A stretch of DNA of 64,000 nucleotides from DLAJ01 sp964655525 (GTDB lineage: Bacteria; Bacillota; Clostridia; Lachnospirales; Lachnospiraceae). Position numbers and translations under genes: made by a program. Position 1 is the stretch's first letter; the number at the start of each line of letters is the position of its first letter. The notes under the pieces were generated by a model. It made no database searches. It saw only the letters and a list, made by a program, of their open reading frames with translations, and was not told where the DNA came from. Shown piece by piece: positions 1-9,822 of this stretch. The DNA lies in NCBI GenBank assembly GCA_964655525.1, contig CAZZNE010000015.1, positions 33,464 through 97,463 of the forward strand. The letters are read 5' to 3'.

Positions 1-1277
1 TCGGCAAGTCCTGCTGCCGGCTCGGACGCAGCAAGCGCTTCCGCCATGACTGTCTGCGCATTCTGCCGGATCTCATCTTTACTCATGGATTCCTGCGCCG
101 CATAGCTGTGCGTCGTATACAATGCCGCAACCTCGCTGTCGATGATGACACAGTTATTCCGGTTATACATATTATTGCAATCCCACAATACCGGGCAATA
201 ACCGTAATAGTCGCAGTTCGCAAGGAAATTGGTCAAATAGTCCAAAGTATTTTCTTTTAATTGGTTCGTCTGCTCGATCAGTACACCGTACTCACCAATG
301 ATCACACCGTAGCCCTGCGAAGTAAATTTCTCCAGCATGGACAGCTTCTCGTTCTGCTCCTCATAATCCTGTGTGCTGCCCCATGTCGGCAGACTTGTAT
401 TGATACAGTAGCCGGACGGATCATAGTAATGTACAGATAATAACAGCTTCGGGTTATCGCTGTTCATCTCATCCGTCGGCATGCTAAAGCGGCTGTCACA
501 GGTCATGGCTATGTCCGTATTGTATCCCGCGATCAACAGAAAACGATGCTCGTTATTCCCACCCGTCGCGCGGACTGTGTCCACGAAATTCTGGTTGATC
601 CGTTTTACCGCCTCATAACATTCGTCCGGAGAAAGCGCTCCCGAATCCTTTGCCACATCCGTATCGTTTAAGCGGTTTCCCAGTTCCTCATTTGCCGATT
701 CAAAGATCAAATGATCGGAGAAATTCTTGTATCGCTCTGCGATCTGCGTCCACATGGAAATATACATCTCCATCGCCTGATCCCTTGTCTCCTGCGTCGC
801 GGAACCGAACATGCCCCACCAGCCTCCGTCCCAATGGTCGTTGACAATGACGTACATATCCGCCGCAAGCGCGTAATGAATGATCTCCTCGACGCGGTCT
901 AAATATGCCTCATTGATGGTATAGTCCCCGTTCTCGTAATCCATCATATTGGTCCACGCCACCGGAACACGGAGCGTGTCAAATCCTGCCTCATGCATGC
1001 CCGTGACCATTTCCTGCGTCGTCTCCGGCACACCCCAATACGTCTCGTAAGCGGAAACCTCCGCATTTGTTCCAAGCGTTGTATGCCCGTACGCCTCCAT
1101 CGTATTGCCAAGGTTGATCCCGTTTCCTAACAGGTCAACGAATTCCAAAGACGTCAGCTCCGTTCGCATCTCGCCTTTTTCCGTCTTTTCGCCGCCGCAG
1201 CCCGCAAGCATTCCTATGCCAAGCAGCATGACGCCGAACAGACAGAGTGTTTTCCTCTTCCATGTCCCTTTGCTCAT
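1..1277 (-). CDS. GH5-family glycoside hydrolase lipoprotein (3' end outside window)
   Basis: Secreted beta-glycanase of glycoside hydrolase family 5 (cellulase/endoglucanase type), probably anchored to the outer face of the membrane. Translation from the ATG at 1277 gives a basic, hydrophobic signal peptide ending in the lipobox MLAGC, with Cys27 as the lipidation site. A family-like NLGNTMEAYG stretch follows. The motif FESANEELG holds the probable acid/base Glu197, and GEYG holds the probable nucleophile Glu329. A strong GAGGAGG lies just upstream of the start. The frame stays open to base 3, so about 425 residues are visible and the C-terminus is missing. The exact substrate (cellulose, mannan, mixed-linkage glucan) cannot be read from the sequence. 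The family call is firm. Confidence 0.9.
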   Translation of the reverse strand, partial: MSKGTWKRKTLCLFGVMLLGIGMLAGCGGEKTEKGEMRTELTSLEFVDLLGNGINLGNTMEAYGHTTLGTNAEVSAYETYWGVPETTQEMVTGMHEAGFDTLRVPVAWTNMMDYENGDYTINEAYLDRVEEIIHYALAADMYVIVNDHWDGGWWGMFGSATQETRDQAMEMYISMWTQIAERYKNFSDHLIFESANEELGNRLNDTDVAKDSGALSPDECYEAVKRINQNFVDTVRATGGNNEHRFLLIAGYNTDIAMTCDSRFSMPTDEMNSDNPKLLLSVHYYDPSGYCINTSLPTWGSTQDYEEQNEKLSMLEKFTSQGYGVIIGEYGVLIEQTNQLKENTLDYLTNFLANCDYYGYCPVLWDCNNMYNRNNCVIIDSEVAALYTTHSYAAQESMSKDEIRQNAQTVMAEALAASEPAAGLA

Positions 1278-1425
1278 ATGCTCCTCCTCAAATAAAACAG
1301 TCTCATATTTGCATTATAACAGGAATCCTCCGACTCCGAAACCGCAACTTTTAGAGTTGAAATACATTTCTTTTCGATACTTTACCATTTTGCATTTCAT
1401 GTCAGATCGGATTCAGCGGGATCAT

Positions 1426-2604
1426 TCATGTCAGCGCATTCTTCAGCCGTTCCAACGCTTCTGCCAGCACGCTGCGCGGACATGCGACATTCACCCTTTG
1501 AAATCCTCTCCCGCACTCTCCGAATATTTTTCCGCTGTCAAGCCACAGCTTTGCCCGATGAATAATGCGCTCATCCAGTTCTTCCGCGCTTAATCCGGTC
1601 TCTCGGCAGTCCAGCCAGACAAGGTAGGTCCCCTCATGCTCGATCATGCGGACACCATACAGGTTTTCTTCCACATATTTCCGGGTAAAAGCAATGTTGT
1701 CCGCCACATAGGACAGCATTGCCTGATACCATTCCTCCCCGTCTCTGTATGCCGCCTCGCACGCCACCAGTCCCATCACGCCGAGCTGACTGATGCCTGC
1801 CGCATCCATCTGCCTGTAAAACGGATGCCTTAATCCGTGGTTCGGGATAAAAATGTTTGACAGTACCATGCCCGCAAGATTAAACGTTTTGCTTGGCGAC
1901 GTACAGGTGATACTGATCTCTTCATATTCCTTTTTCAACCCTGCAAAAACAACATGCTCTCCCTGAAAAATAAAATCATGATGGATCTCATCACTGATCA
2001 CGATGACATGATGCTTCACGCAGAGATCGCCCAGCCTTGTCAGTTCTTCCCTGCTCCATACTCTTCCGACCGGATTGTGGGGATTACACAATAAAAACAG
2101 CTTCACCCGGTTATCCACAATTTTCTTTTCAAAATCGTCAAAATCAATATGATAACGGTTATCATCACCTAAATATAAGACATTATTTACCACGGTTCTG
2201 CCATTGTCTTTGATCACTTCGGAAAACGGATAATACACGGGCGGCTGAAGAAGTACGCAGTCTCCCGGCTCGGTATAGGCTTTGACCGCCATGGCGATCG
2301 CAAAGACAACCCCGGGCGTTTTTACAAGCCATTGCTCCCGTGTCTCCCAATTGTGGTGTCTTTTCATCCAATCCCTTACGATCTCAAAATAGGGCGTCTG
2401 AACGTCGCTGTAACCAAAGATTCCGTGCTGTACCCGCTCTGTCAGCGCGTCCTCAATGTAAGAGGACGTCCGAAAATCCATATCCGCCACCCACAGCGGC
2501 AGAATATCCTCAGGCATGCCGCGTCTTACGGCAAAATCATATTTCAGTGATCTCGTACCTTTTCTGTCAATGATGCGGTCAAAATCAAGATTTCTCTCTG
2601 GCAT
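1426..2604 (-). CDS. MalY/PatB-type PLP-dependent aminotransferase / C-S lyase
   Basis: A 392-residue fold-type I pyridoxal-phosphate enzyme of the MalY/PatB group. Members typically cleave cystathionine or cysteine conjugates (C-S beta-lyase) in the cytoplasm. The opening FDRIIDRKGTRSLKYD and the LPLWVADMDF segment are typical of the group. CNPHNPVGR and the SDEIHHDF segment (Asp205) contact PLP, and Lys239 in TSPSKTFNLAG is the Schiff-base lysine. Length matches the family. GAGGAAACGATAC precedes the ATG. It stands alone between the GH5 gene and tRNA-Glu. Some homologues have regulatory side roles (MalY), so a metabolic versus regulatory role is open. Confidence 0.9.
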   Translation of the reverse strand: MPERNLDFDRIIDRKGTRSLKYDFAVRRGMPEDILPLWVADMDFRTSSYIEDALTERVQHGIFGYSDVQTPYFEIVRDWMKRHHNWETREQWLVKTPGVVFAIAMAVKAYTEPGDCVLLQPPVYYPFSEVIKDNGRTVVNNVLYLGDDNRYHIDFDDFEKKIVDNRVKLFLLCNPHNPVGRVWSREELTRLGDLCVKHHVIVISDEIHHDFIFQGEHVVFAGLKKEYEEISITCTSPSKTFNLAGMVLSNIFIPNHGLRHPFYRQMDAAGISQLGVMGLVACEAAYRDGEEWYQAMLSYVADNIAFTRKYVEENLYGVRMIEHEGTYLVWLDCRETGLSAEELDERIIHRAKLWLDSGKIFGECGRGFQRVNVACPRSVLAEALERLKNALT

Positions 2605-2808
2605 GTATCGTTTCCTCTTCTTTCTTAAAGACTTTATCCGGTTCCGCCGCCGGATCTTTCTCCGTTTTGTTGTTCACAATTCCATATCCCAGCTGCTCCG
2701 ACATGCTTTGTCTATAATTCCTATCGTATTTATATGTATTGAATCTTATCACACTTCATGCTCAAATACAACCCATTCTTTTTTCTTAATCCGTAGTAAT
2801 TTTCGGAC

Positions 2809-2854
2809 AAAAAGAAAAATGCCGTAAACCGCTTACATCCACGATTTCCAGCAT
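2809..2854 (-). terminator. Possible terminator after tRNA-Glu
   Basis: On the minus strand an ATGCTG/CGGCAT stem closes a large loop that holds a small GTAA/TTAC stem, and is followed by TTTTTCTTTTT. It lies about 30 bases past the tRNA 3' end. The stem is weak, so this is tentative. I see no gene in the rest of the 2605-2882 interval. Confidence 0.35.
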
Positions 2855-2882
2855 CCTTAGGGTTGGACTGTTATAGTCTTAA

Positions 2883-2954
2883 CAGCTGATAGGGGAATCG
2901 AACCCCTGTTTCCGCCGTGAGAGGGCGGCGTCTTAACCGCTTGACCAATCAGCC
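2883..2954 (-). tRNA. tRNA-Glu (anticodon CTC)
   Basis: The 72-nt sequence folds as a standard cloverleaf. The acceptor stem GGCTGAT pairs with ATCAGCT (one G-U at the first pair) and the discriminator is G. The D-arm contains TGGTCAAGCGGTTAAGA. The anticodon stem CCGCC/GGCGG encloses CT-CTC-AC, and the T-arm is CAGGGGTTCGATTCCCCT. Anticodon CTC reads GAG. The 3' CCA is not encoded. The D-loop and anticodon stem are characteristic of tRNA-Glu. Confidence 0.95.
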
Positions 2955-2986
2955 ATTTCTTAATGCCTTATGCAAAGCACTTGCTT

Positions 2987-3015
2987 ATCATAGTATATTT
3001 TTGAAAAAAAAGCAA
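2987..3015 (-). promoter_or_regulatory. Sigma-A promoter of tRNA-Glu
   Basis: On the minus strand TTGCTT, a 17-bp spacer and TATGAT lie about 33 bases upstream of the mature tRNA 5' end, giving a short leader. The A/T-rich flank of the -35 side fits a strong stable-RNA promoter. Confidence 0.75.
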
Positions 3016-3043
3016 TACCCAATTTCAATTTTTTATAACTTTT

Positions 3044-3676
3044 TCAACACTTCATCAAGCCCTGCTCTTCCATTTGATTATAATAAGTCTCCAGCATGAA
3101 AAAAATCGTTGCGTAGGCGTACAGATCATAATGCCGCACTCCGATCCGCTCCTCGTTCCCGATCTGGGACAGGTTAAACAAAATCCCGCTCCATGTCCCA
3201 TGCGTTCCCTTTGATGCCGGCGGCATCAATGGAAACCGCTCAATAATGTGTTTCTTTCGCAATCTCCTGTCTTCCTCGTCAATCCCCCGTATCTCGTCCA
3301 CTTCACGCAGCATATAAAAGGACAGAAATTTATTTGCAGCGTAAAATGCGACCAACTCGTTGGCATAGTAAAAAAAGGCCTCCACCGCCTCTCCGTGCTG
3401 CTTGATCGCTTCTAACAAATGCCCCTTATGAAAGATCGGAACAGTCAGAAATGCGCCGCACATGCATGATGCTACCTTATGTCTGTCCAATATCTCAATA
3501 TCCGTGTTATGGACCTGACGTTTATAAACGACTCTCAATTTGGAATATTCGTGAAAAATATCCCGTTTGCACGGATTTAAGTCCCGTTTTTCGATAAACG
3601 GTTCACGCTCCAGCATCTCCTGAACAAACGGTGCGATCTCCCGATCAAAAATCTCATTAAACAATTCTCTTTTCAT
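3044..3676 (-). CDS. Conserved hypothetical protein, 210 aa
   Basis: I do not recognise this family. The best start is the ATG at 3676, because AGAGGG sits 6-7 bases upstream; an upstream TTG two codons earlier is less likely. The protein is soluble, mixed-charge and largely helical in appearance, with many aromatic residues in the middle (FFYYANELVAFYAANKFLSFYML). It has two nearby cysteines (SCMCGAF) but no clear metal or nucleotide motif. No signal peptide is seen. It lies directly downstream of the small gene at 3698-3865 and may share its transcript. Coding is supported by length, ribosome site and balanced composition. Function unknown. Confidence 0.7.
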   Translation of the reverse strand: MKRELFNEIFDREIAPFVQEMLEREPFIEKRDLNPCKRDIFHEYSKLRVVYKRQVHNTDIEILDRHKVASCMCGAFLTVPIFHKGHLLEAIKQHGEAVEAFFYYANELVAFYAANKFLSFYMLREVDEIRGIDEEDRRLRKKHIIERFPLMPPASKGTHGTWSGILFNLSQIGNEERIGVRHYDLYAYATIFFMLETYYNQMEEQGLMKC

Positions 3677-3697
3677 ACACAATCCCTCTGCCGTCAG

Positions 3698-3865
3698 TTA
3701 TTTTTCCTGTGCAACGACCTTCCGGTATGCTTTGTAGGCATCCTCTATCTTGTAATCCCGATTGTGTGACGTGAGTTCCTTTGACATATACTTCTCATAA
3801 GTAACTTTTTTTCCCAGACTCTTATCGTCCTGCAAATAGCCCTGTAACCCCTTTGCTTTTCCCAT
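3698..3865 (-). CDS. Small basic hypothetical protein, 55 aa
   Basis: The start is placed at the ATG at 3865 (protein begins MGKAKGLQGY) because GAGG lies about 8 bases upstream. A longer frame beginning at 3925 has no ribosome site. The product is short, lysine/tyrosine-rich and hydrophilic, with no membrane segment. It ends 22 bases before the 210-aa gene, suggesting a two-gene unit. Function unknown. The good ribosome site makes it more likely real than chance. Confidence 0.6.
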   Translation of the reverse strand: MGKAKGLQGYLQDDKSLGKKVTYEKYMSKELTSHNRDYKIEDAYKAYRKVVAQEK

Positions 3866-4077
3866 TGCATTTTCCTCTTTTGTCCGAGAGCCCGATCCGA
3901 GCTTTCTCCCGATCGGACTTATCACGATCTGAACCTATGCATCTTTTTTATTATGGCATAATTCCGACTATTTGCATACCCCGCCATAAGTCCTAATTTT
4001 GCCCTTCAGATCTCAATACCAAATTGATAACGACATGGCCTGCAAGATTGATGACAGCTAACTTTCATAAAGAAGCA

Positions 4078-7000
4078 TTACGATACAAAATCAAACAGGC
4101 TGAGTTGATTCGAAAGCGGAATATCACCAAGCAGTCCCATTTCCGCCATCTCGTCCACGCATTTCTTCGGCGTCTTCGTCCGGTCATAAAAATCGTCCCT
4201 GGATAAAAAAGGACCATCCTTTGCCGCCTCGACAATGGCGTCCGCGATTGCCTCGGATACGCCGTCAATGCTTGTTAAAGCAGGCATGATCTTTCCGTCG
4301 TCCGTCACCGTAAATAAGCGCGACTGTGCCTTAAAAATATCGATCGGCTCAAATTCATAGCCGCGCGCATACATTTCCTGTACGATCTTCATATCGCCGT
4401 ACGCATCCTGCTCCTTGTTGGCAAGCGTGTCCATGCGCTTTTTATAATCGCTCATGATGCTCTCTAAATGCGCCCGTCCCCTGCACATGAGCGCATAGGA
4501 AAACGCCTTTGCACGGATGGAAAAATACGCCGCGTAATAAGCCAGCGGATAATTGACCTTACAATATGCGATACGCCATGCCATCATGACATACGCGGCG
4601 GCATGCGCTTTCGGGAACATGTACTTGATCTTTTTGCACGACCAGATATACCAGTCCGGCACATCATGCTCTAACATGACCTGCTCCATCTCATCGGTTA
4701 AGCCCTTTCCTTTCCGCACCTTCTCCATGATCGTAAACGCCTGCTCGCTCTCGATTCCTTTTTGAATGAGATAGATCATAATGTCGTCACGGGTACAGAT
4801 CGCAGTGGAGATTGTCGCCTTTCCTTCCTCGATCAGCGTCTGCGCATTGCCGAGCCACACATCCGTTCCGTGGGACAGCCCGGAAATCCGCACCAGATCG
4901 GAAAAGGACTGCGGTTTCGTGTCCTTTAACATCTGAATGACGAACTCGGTTCCGAATTCGGGAATCCCGAGCGAACCCATCTCACATCCACCGATCTCAT
5001 CCGGCGTGATACCGAGCGCCTCCGTCGAGGAAAATAAGGACATGACCTGCTTATCGTCTAACGGGATCTTCGTCGGATCGACACCCGTTAAGTCCTGCAG
5101 CATCCTGATCATCGTCGGATCATCGTGCCCCAGAATGTCAAGCTTTAGCAGGTTATGGTCAATGGAGTGATAGTCAAAATGCGTCGTGATGATCGGCGTT
5201 GTCATATCATTCGCGGGATGCTGCACCGGCGTAAATGAGTTGATCTCCTCCCCGACCGGAAGCACGACGATGCCGCCCGGATGCTGCCCGGTCGTGCGCC
5301 TGACGCCCGTACAGCCGATGGAAAGGCGGTTGATCTCGCTTGCGCGCTTCCTGACACCGCGCTCCTCAAAGTACTTGCGCACATATCCGTACGCCGTTTT
5401 ATCCGCAACCGCGCCGATCGTACCCGCGCGGTAAGTCTGTCCATAACCGAAGATCACTTCCGTATATTTATGCGCCTTGCTCTGATATTCGCCGGAAAAA
5501 TTCAAGTCAATATCCGGCTCTTTGTTGCCCTTAAATCCTAGGAATGTCTCAAACGGGATGTCAAATCCGTCCTTGACGAGCGGCTTGCCGCATTTCGGAC
5601 AGATCTTATCCGGCATATCACAGCCGCTCCTGCCGGAAAATGCCGCAACCTCCTCGGAATCAAAATCCGTATAGAAACAATTGGCGCAGCGGTAATGCGG
5701 CGCAAGGGAATTGACCTCCGTGATTCCCGCCATGAACGCCACAAACGAGGAGCCGACCGAACCGCGCGAGCCGACCAGATAACCGTCCTCAACCGACTTC
5801 CACACAAGCTTCTGCGCAATGATATACATAACGGCAAAGCCGTTTGAAATAATGGAGTTTAATTCTCTTTTGAGCCGCTTCTCCACGATCTCAGGCAGAT
5901 TTTCCCCGTAAAGCTCATGCGCTCTGTTATAGCAGATGTCCGTTAAGATCTGATCGCTGTTTTCAATGACCGGCGGGCACTTATCAGGGCGCACGGGCGA
6001 TATGTACTCGCACATATCCGCAATGAGATTCGTATTCGTGATCACGATCTCCTCCGCCTTTTCGGGCGGTAGATAAGAAAATTCCGCAAGCATTTCCTCC
6101 GTCGTCCGGAGGTAAAGCGGCGCCTGCTCGTCCGCGTCTGGAAATCCCTGCCCCGCCATCAGGATTCGGCGGTAAATCTCATCCTCGGGATTCAAAAAAT
6201 GAACGTCGCAGGTCGCAACAACAGGCTTGCAAAACTGCTCGCCGAGCGCAATGATCCTTTTGTTTAAGGCGATCAGATCTTCCTCGCTGTTTACATTGGA
6301 AATCTTTTCGTCACGGATCATAAACCGGTTGTTGCCAATCGGCTGTACCTCAAGATAATCATAAAAACGGACGATCCGGCTGATGTCCTCCTCCGACTTT
6401 TCCTCCACGATCGCGCGGAACAGCTCTCCCGCCTCGCACGCGCTTCCAATGATCAGCCCCTCGCGGTATTTCATGAGGAGACTTTTCGGCATTTTCGGAC
6501 GGCGGCTGAAATAGTTCAGATGCGATTCCGAAATCAGCTTGTATAAGTTGATGCGCCCCGTATCATTTTTTGCCAAAACAATGACGTGGTATGCATGCAG
6601 CTTTCTGACTGCCTCCACGTTTGATGCGCCGAGCGCATTGATCTTTATAAGGTCGTCCGCGCCCTGCTCTTTGCACATTGCAAGAAACCGGACGAAAATC
6701 TCCGCCGTCGCTTCCGCATCATTGACTGCGCGGTGATGCCCCTCCAGTGAAATATTTAATTTCTTACAGATCGTATCGAGCGTGAATTTACTCAATTCCG
6801 GCAGCAGGGCACGCGCAAGCCCGACCGTATCTAAATAAGTATAGTCCGTGCCAAAGCCCTGTCTTTTACAATTTTCCTTCAAAAAGCTCATATCAAAATC
6901 CGCATTGTGCGCCACCATTACCGCACCTTCGCAGAAGGAGACGAACTCCGGCAATACCTGTTCGATCATGGGCGCATCCATCACCATACTGTCATGGATG

Positions 7001-8709
7001 TTCGTCAGTTTTTCGATCTCATACGGAATCGGCACATCGGGATTCACAAACGTCGAAAACCGCGCCGTAATCTTTCCGTTTTCCACCCTGACCGCACCAA
7101 TCTCAATGATACGGTTGGATACCGGGGAAAATCCCGTCGTCTCTAAGTCAAACACCACATAAGCGCCGTCTAACGGGTATTCCTTCGGATTGGTAACGAT
7201 CTGCTTTAAATCATCGACCAGATACCCTTCCACACCGTAAATCGGCTTAAATCCGGCAGGCAGCTTATCCAACGCATGATTCGCCTCGGGAAATGCCTGT
7301 ACATCGCCGTGATCGGTGATCGCCATCGCGCTCATGCCCCAGCGGCCCGCGCACTTTAACAGATCAGCGACGTCGGAAACACCGTCCATATCGCTCATCT
7401 TTGTATGACAATGCAGCTCCACACGCTTGCGCACACTGTAATCCATGCGCGGCTTGCGGGTATCCGTGCTTTTTTTGATTCCGAAGATTGAACCGATCGT
7501 GAGCTCTCCGTCGAACCGGTCAAGCTGGGTCACGCCCTTGAGCTTCACAAATTCATTCTGCTTGAATTGATCTTTTACTTCTTCAAACTGCTCGTTTTTG
7601 AAAAACATTTTCACCGTGATCGTATCGGTAAAATCCGTGAGATCAAAGATCAAAATGGTTTTTTCGTTCTTGATCGCGCGCGGATCCACTCTTGTGAGCA
7701 TGCCCGAGACAACGACCTCCTCCATCTCACCCTGAATTTCGTCAAGCCGCATCGGCTCGTCGTCAAAATCACGCCCCCAGATGACATCGGGATTGTCCGT
7801 GCGCCTGCCGCTTTTGGCATAACCGCCCTTGGAAAAGTCTCTGCCGGACGCTCCTCTCTCCGCGTTTCGCGCTTTGAACGGTTTTCCCTGCGCCGCCTGT
7901 CCTGATTCCTGCGATGCGCCGCCTGTCCCGTGCGCGGGATTCGGGGAACCCGCACCCTGCTTCTGTCCTGATTCCCGGGATTCATTCCGCGCAGTCACAT
8001 TCGCTGCGCCCTTCGATACGCCGCCTGCTCCCTGTGCCGTACCGCCCGCTTCCTGCGCCGCAGAATCAGCCGCGTCACCCAGACTGTTTTCTATGTAGGC
8101 GCCTTCTGTCTGTGCGCCTGATGCCGACGCTCCCGTGCGGCTCACAATGCCCATGACCTCCCTGCGAAGCCGCTCCTCATCCTCCTGCCTGTGCTTGTTC
8201 ACCGCTGCCTCGCGATAGGTAATCCCCGCCTCCGCATGCATGGAAAAGCGTTTTTGCAGAAGGTTATCCAAAATATGCTTTAAGTCCCGCTCTTTCCCGC
8301 GCGCAAGCACGGTATCCTCCACCTCCACGACAAGCTCATGTTCGTCCGGATAGGAAAAATGTGCTTTTTTCATCATGGAAAAAAGCACATGATCGTAAGC
8401 GCGCAGTTCTAAAAGGAGGCTGTCATAATACGCCTCCATAAGCTTTTTTAAGTCATACTGCGCAGAAAGGACATAGCGTTCCAGCAGGCGCACAGTCATG
8501 TTCGCCCGCGAAAAAAGCTGTTTTTTGATCTCCCGCTCGGCATAAAAAATATCTTCCTTTTGCAGCAGACGCTCTGAAAAAAGATACACGCGCAGCATAT
8601 CCTTATTCCGTGTTGTGCTGACGCGCTCCACAGAGACCGGCTCAAAATGTGCGCTGACTGTCTGATTCAGTTTGAGTGAGGGAAACACCTCAAAAAAGCT
8701 TTTTGCCAT
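4078..8709 (-). CDS. polC: DNA polymerase III alpha subunit, PolC type
   Basis: The main replicative polymerase of low-GC Gram-positives, carrying its own 3'-5' proofreading exonuclease. An N-terminal domain (1-185) is followed by a Gly/Ala/Ser/Gln-rich linker (about 190-310), an OB fold (335-415) and a PHP domain starting near HCHTKMSDMDG (433). The DnaQ-like exonuclease sits inside the PHP domain, with the DLETTG motif at Asp521/Glu523. The polymerase core has a zinc-type Cys cluster (CANC...CPKCGKP) and the catalytic EPDIDLNFSGEYQ. At 1543 residues it is about 100 longer than the B. subtilis enzyme, and the linker explains this. GAGGAG precedes the ATG. It begins 2 bases after ispG ends, so the two are co-transcribed. 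Confidence 0.98.
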   Translation of the reverse strand: MAKSFFEVFPSLKLNQTVSAHFEPVSVERVSTTRNKDMLRVYLFSERLLQKEDIFYAEREIKKQLFSRANMTVRLLERYVLSAQYDLKKLMEAYYDSLLLELRAYDHVLFSMMKKAHFSYPDEHELVVEVEDTVLARGKERDLKHILDNLLQKRFSMHAEAGITYREAAVNKHRQEDEERLRREVMGIVSRTGASASGAQTEGAYIENSLGDAADSAAQEAGGTAQGAGGVSKGAANVTARNESRESGQKQGAGSPNPAHGTGGASQESGQAAQGKPFKARNAERGASGRDFSKGGYAKSGRRTDNPDVIWGRDFDDEPMRLDEIQGEMEEVVVSGMLTRVDPRAIKNEKTILIFDLTDFTDTITVKMFFKNEQFEEVKDQFKQNEFVKLKGVTQLDRFDGELTIGSIFGIKKSTDTRKPRMDYSVRKRVELHCHTKMSDMDGVSDVADLLKCAGRWGMSAMAITDHGDVQAFPEANHALDKLPAGFKPIYGVEGYLVDDLKQIVTNPKEYPLDGAYVVFDLETTGFSPVSNRIIEIGAVRVENGKITARFSTFVNPDVPIPYEIEKLTNIHDSMVMDAPMIEQVLPEFVSFCEGAVMVAHNADFDMSFLKENCKRQGFGTDYTYLDTVGLARALLPELSKFTLDTICKKLNISLEGHHRAVNDAEATAEIFVRFLAMCKEQGADDLIKINALGASNVEAVRKLHAYHVIVLAKNDTGRINLYKLISESHLNYFSRRPKMPKSLLMKYREGLIIGSACEAGELFRAIVEEKSEEDISRIVRFYDYLEVQPIGNNRFMIRDEKISNVNSEEDLIALNKRIIALGEQFCKPVVATCDVHFLNPEDEIYRRILMAGQGFPDADEQAPLYLRTTEEMLAEFSYLPPEKAEEIVITNTNLIADMCEYISPVRPDKCPPVIENSDQILTDICYNRAHELYGENLPEIVEKRLKRELNSIISNGFAVMYIIAQKLVWKSVEDGYLVGSRGSVGSSFVAFMAGITEVNSLAPHYRCANCFYTDFDSEEVAAFSGRSGCDMPDKICPKCGKPLVKDGFDIPFETFLGFKGNKEPDIDLNFSGEYQSKAHKYTEVIFGYGQTYRAGTIGAVADKTAYGYVRKYFEERGVRKRASEINRLSIGCTGVRRTTGQHPGGIVVLPVGEEINSFTPVQHPANDMTTPIITTHFDYHSIDHNLLKLDILGHDDPTMIRMLQDLTGVDPTKIPLDDKQVMSLFSSTEALGITPDEIGGCEMGSLGIPEFGTEFVIQMLKDTKPQSFSDLVRISGLSHGTDVWLGNAQTLIEEGKATISTAICTRDDIMIYLIQKGIESEQAFTIMEKVRKGKGLTDEMEQVMLEHDVPDWYIWSCKKIKYMFPKAHAAAYVMMAWRIAYCKVNYPLAYYAAYFSIRAKAFSYALMCRGRAHLESIMSDYKKRMDTLANKEQDAYGDMKIVQEMYARGYEFEPIDIFKAQSRLFTVTDDGKIMPALTSIDGVSEAIADAIVEAAKDGPFLSRDDFYDRTKTPKKCVDEMAEMGLLGDIPLSNQLSLFDFVS

Positions 8710-8711
8710 GA

Positions 8712-9773
8712 TTACTCCTCATTCCAGTTTAACAGCTCGTCCCTTAAAACAGAAAGCAGTTGTTCCTCCGGCACTTTTCTCACGATCTCACCCTTTTTGA
8801 TCAGGAGACCTTCTCCGTCACCGCCTGCGATGCCGATGTCTGCTTCCCGCGCTTCTCCGGGACCGTTTACGGCGCAGCCCATCACGGCAACCTTGATATT
8901 TAACGGAATATCCTGCACCATTTCCTCGACTTTGTTCGCCAGTCCGATCAGATCGATCCTCGTTCTTCCGCAAGTCGGGCAGGAAACGACCTCAATACCG
9001 CCCGTACGAAGCCCCATATTGCGCAGGATCATTTTGGCGCTCTTTACTTCCTCCACGGGATCGCCCGTCAAAGAAACGCGGATCGTGTCGCCGATCCCCT
9101 CATACAGAATCACACCAAGCCCAAGCGCAGACTTGATATTACCGCTTGTCAGCGTTCCCGACTCCGTAATGCCGACATGCAGCGGATAATCGGTTTTTTC
9201 CGCAATCAGCTCATGCGCTTTAATGGAAAAAAGAACATCCGAGGACTTGATGCTGATGACGATCCTGTCATAATCAAACTCCTCGATCATGCGCACCTTT
9301 AAAAGGGCGCTCTCTACAATGCCTTCCGGCGTCACGCCCCCGTATTTTGCAATCATTTCGCGTTCCAGGCTGCCGCCGTTCACGCCGACGCGGATTGGAA
9401 CATTCCGCTCTCTTGCCGCATCCACAACCGCCTTCACGTTTTCCTTGGAACCGATATTTCCCGGATTGATGCGGATCTTGTCCGCGCCGTTTTCGATCGC
9501 CGCGATTGCCATACGGTAGTCAAAATGAATATCCGCCACGAGCGGAATCCGGATCTGTTTTTTGATCTCTGCGATTGCCTGCGCCGCTTCTTTATTCGGT
9601 ACGGTGCAGCGGACAATCTCACAGCCTGCCGCCTCCAACCGATGAATCTGCTGCACGGTCGCCTGCACGTCCTCCGTCCGCGTATTCGTCATGGATTGTA
9701 TTAAGATCGGATTGCCGCCGCCGATCAGGCGGTCTCCGATTTGTATCACCTTTGTCTGCTCTCTTTTCGTCAT
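8712..9773 (-). CDS. ispG: 4-hydroxy-3-methylbut-2-enyl diphosphate synthase (IspG/GcpE)
   Basis: Penultimate step of the MEP isoprenoid pathway: the [4Fe-4S] enzyme converting methylerythritol cyclodiphosphate to HMBPP. Seen are QSMTNT near the start, the TIM-barrel stretch RINPGNIGS, and the C-terminal cluster ligands CPTCGRT and GCAVNGPGEA. About 353 residues, the bacterial short form. Two ATGs lie in tandem (9776 and 9773). The second is chosen because GAGGG then sits 6 bases away. Its own promoter lies at 9823-9851, and polC follows 2 bases downstream. dxr, another MEP gene, is in the neighbouring operon. Confidence 0.97.
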   Translation of the reverse strand: MTKREQTKVIQIGDRLIGGGNPILIQSMTNTRTEDVQATVQQIHRLEAAGCEIVRCTVPNKEAAQAIAEIKKQIRIPLVADIHFDYRMAIAAIENGADKIRINPGNIGSKENVKAVVDAARERNVPIRVGVNGGSLEREMIAKYGGVTPEGIVESALLKVRMIEEFDYDRIVISIKSSDVLFSIKAHELIAEKTDYPLHVGITESGTLTSGNIKSALGLGVILYEGIGDTIRVSLTGDPVEEVKSAKMILRNMGLRTGGIEVVSCPTCGRTRIDLIGLANKVEEMVQDIPLNIKVAVMGCAVNGPGEAREADIGIAGGDGEGLLIKKGEIVRKVPEEQLLSVLRDELLNWNEE

Positions 9774-9822
9774 CATGCACCCTCATTCCCGCGATTCGTT
9801 TTCCGCAAAGCGGATTTACTCC

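Noticed and set aside
1105..1593. 162-codon plus-strand frame over the GH5 gene start and the MalY/PatB gene end
   Set aside because: Antisense to two well-supported genes across their spacer. No ribosome site and a Pro/Ser/Phe-rich random look.
2516..2827. 103-codon plus-strand frame overlapping the MalY/PatB gene start
   Set aside because: Mostly antisense to a well-supported gene, Phe/Arg-rich and without a ribosome site.
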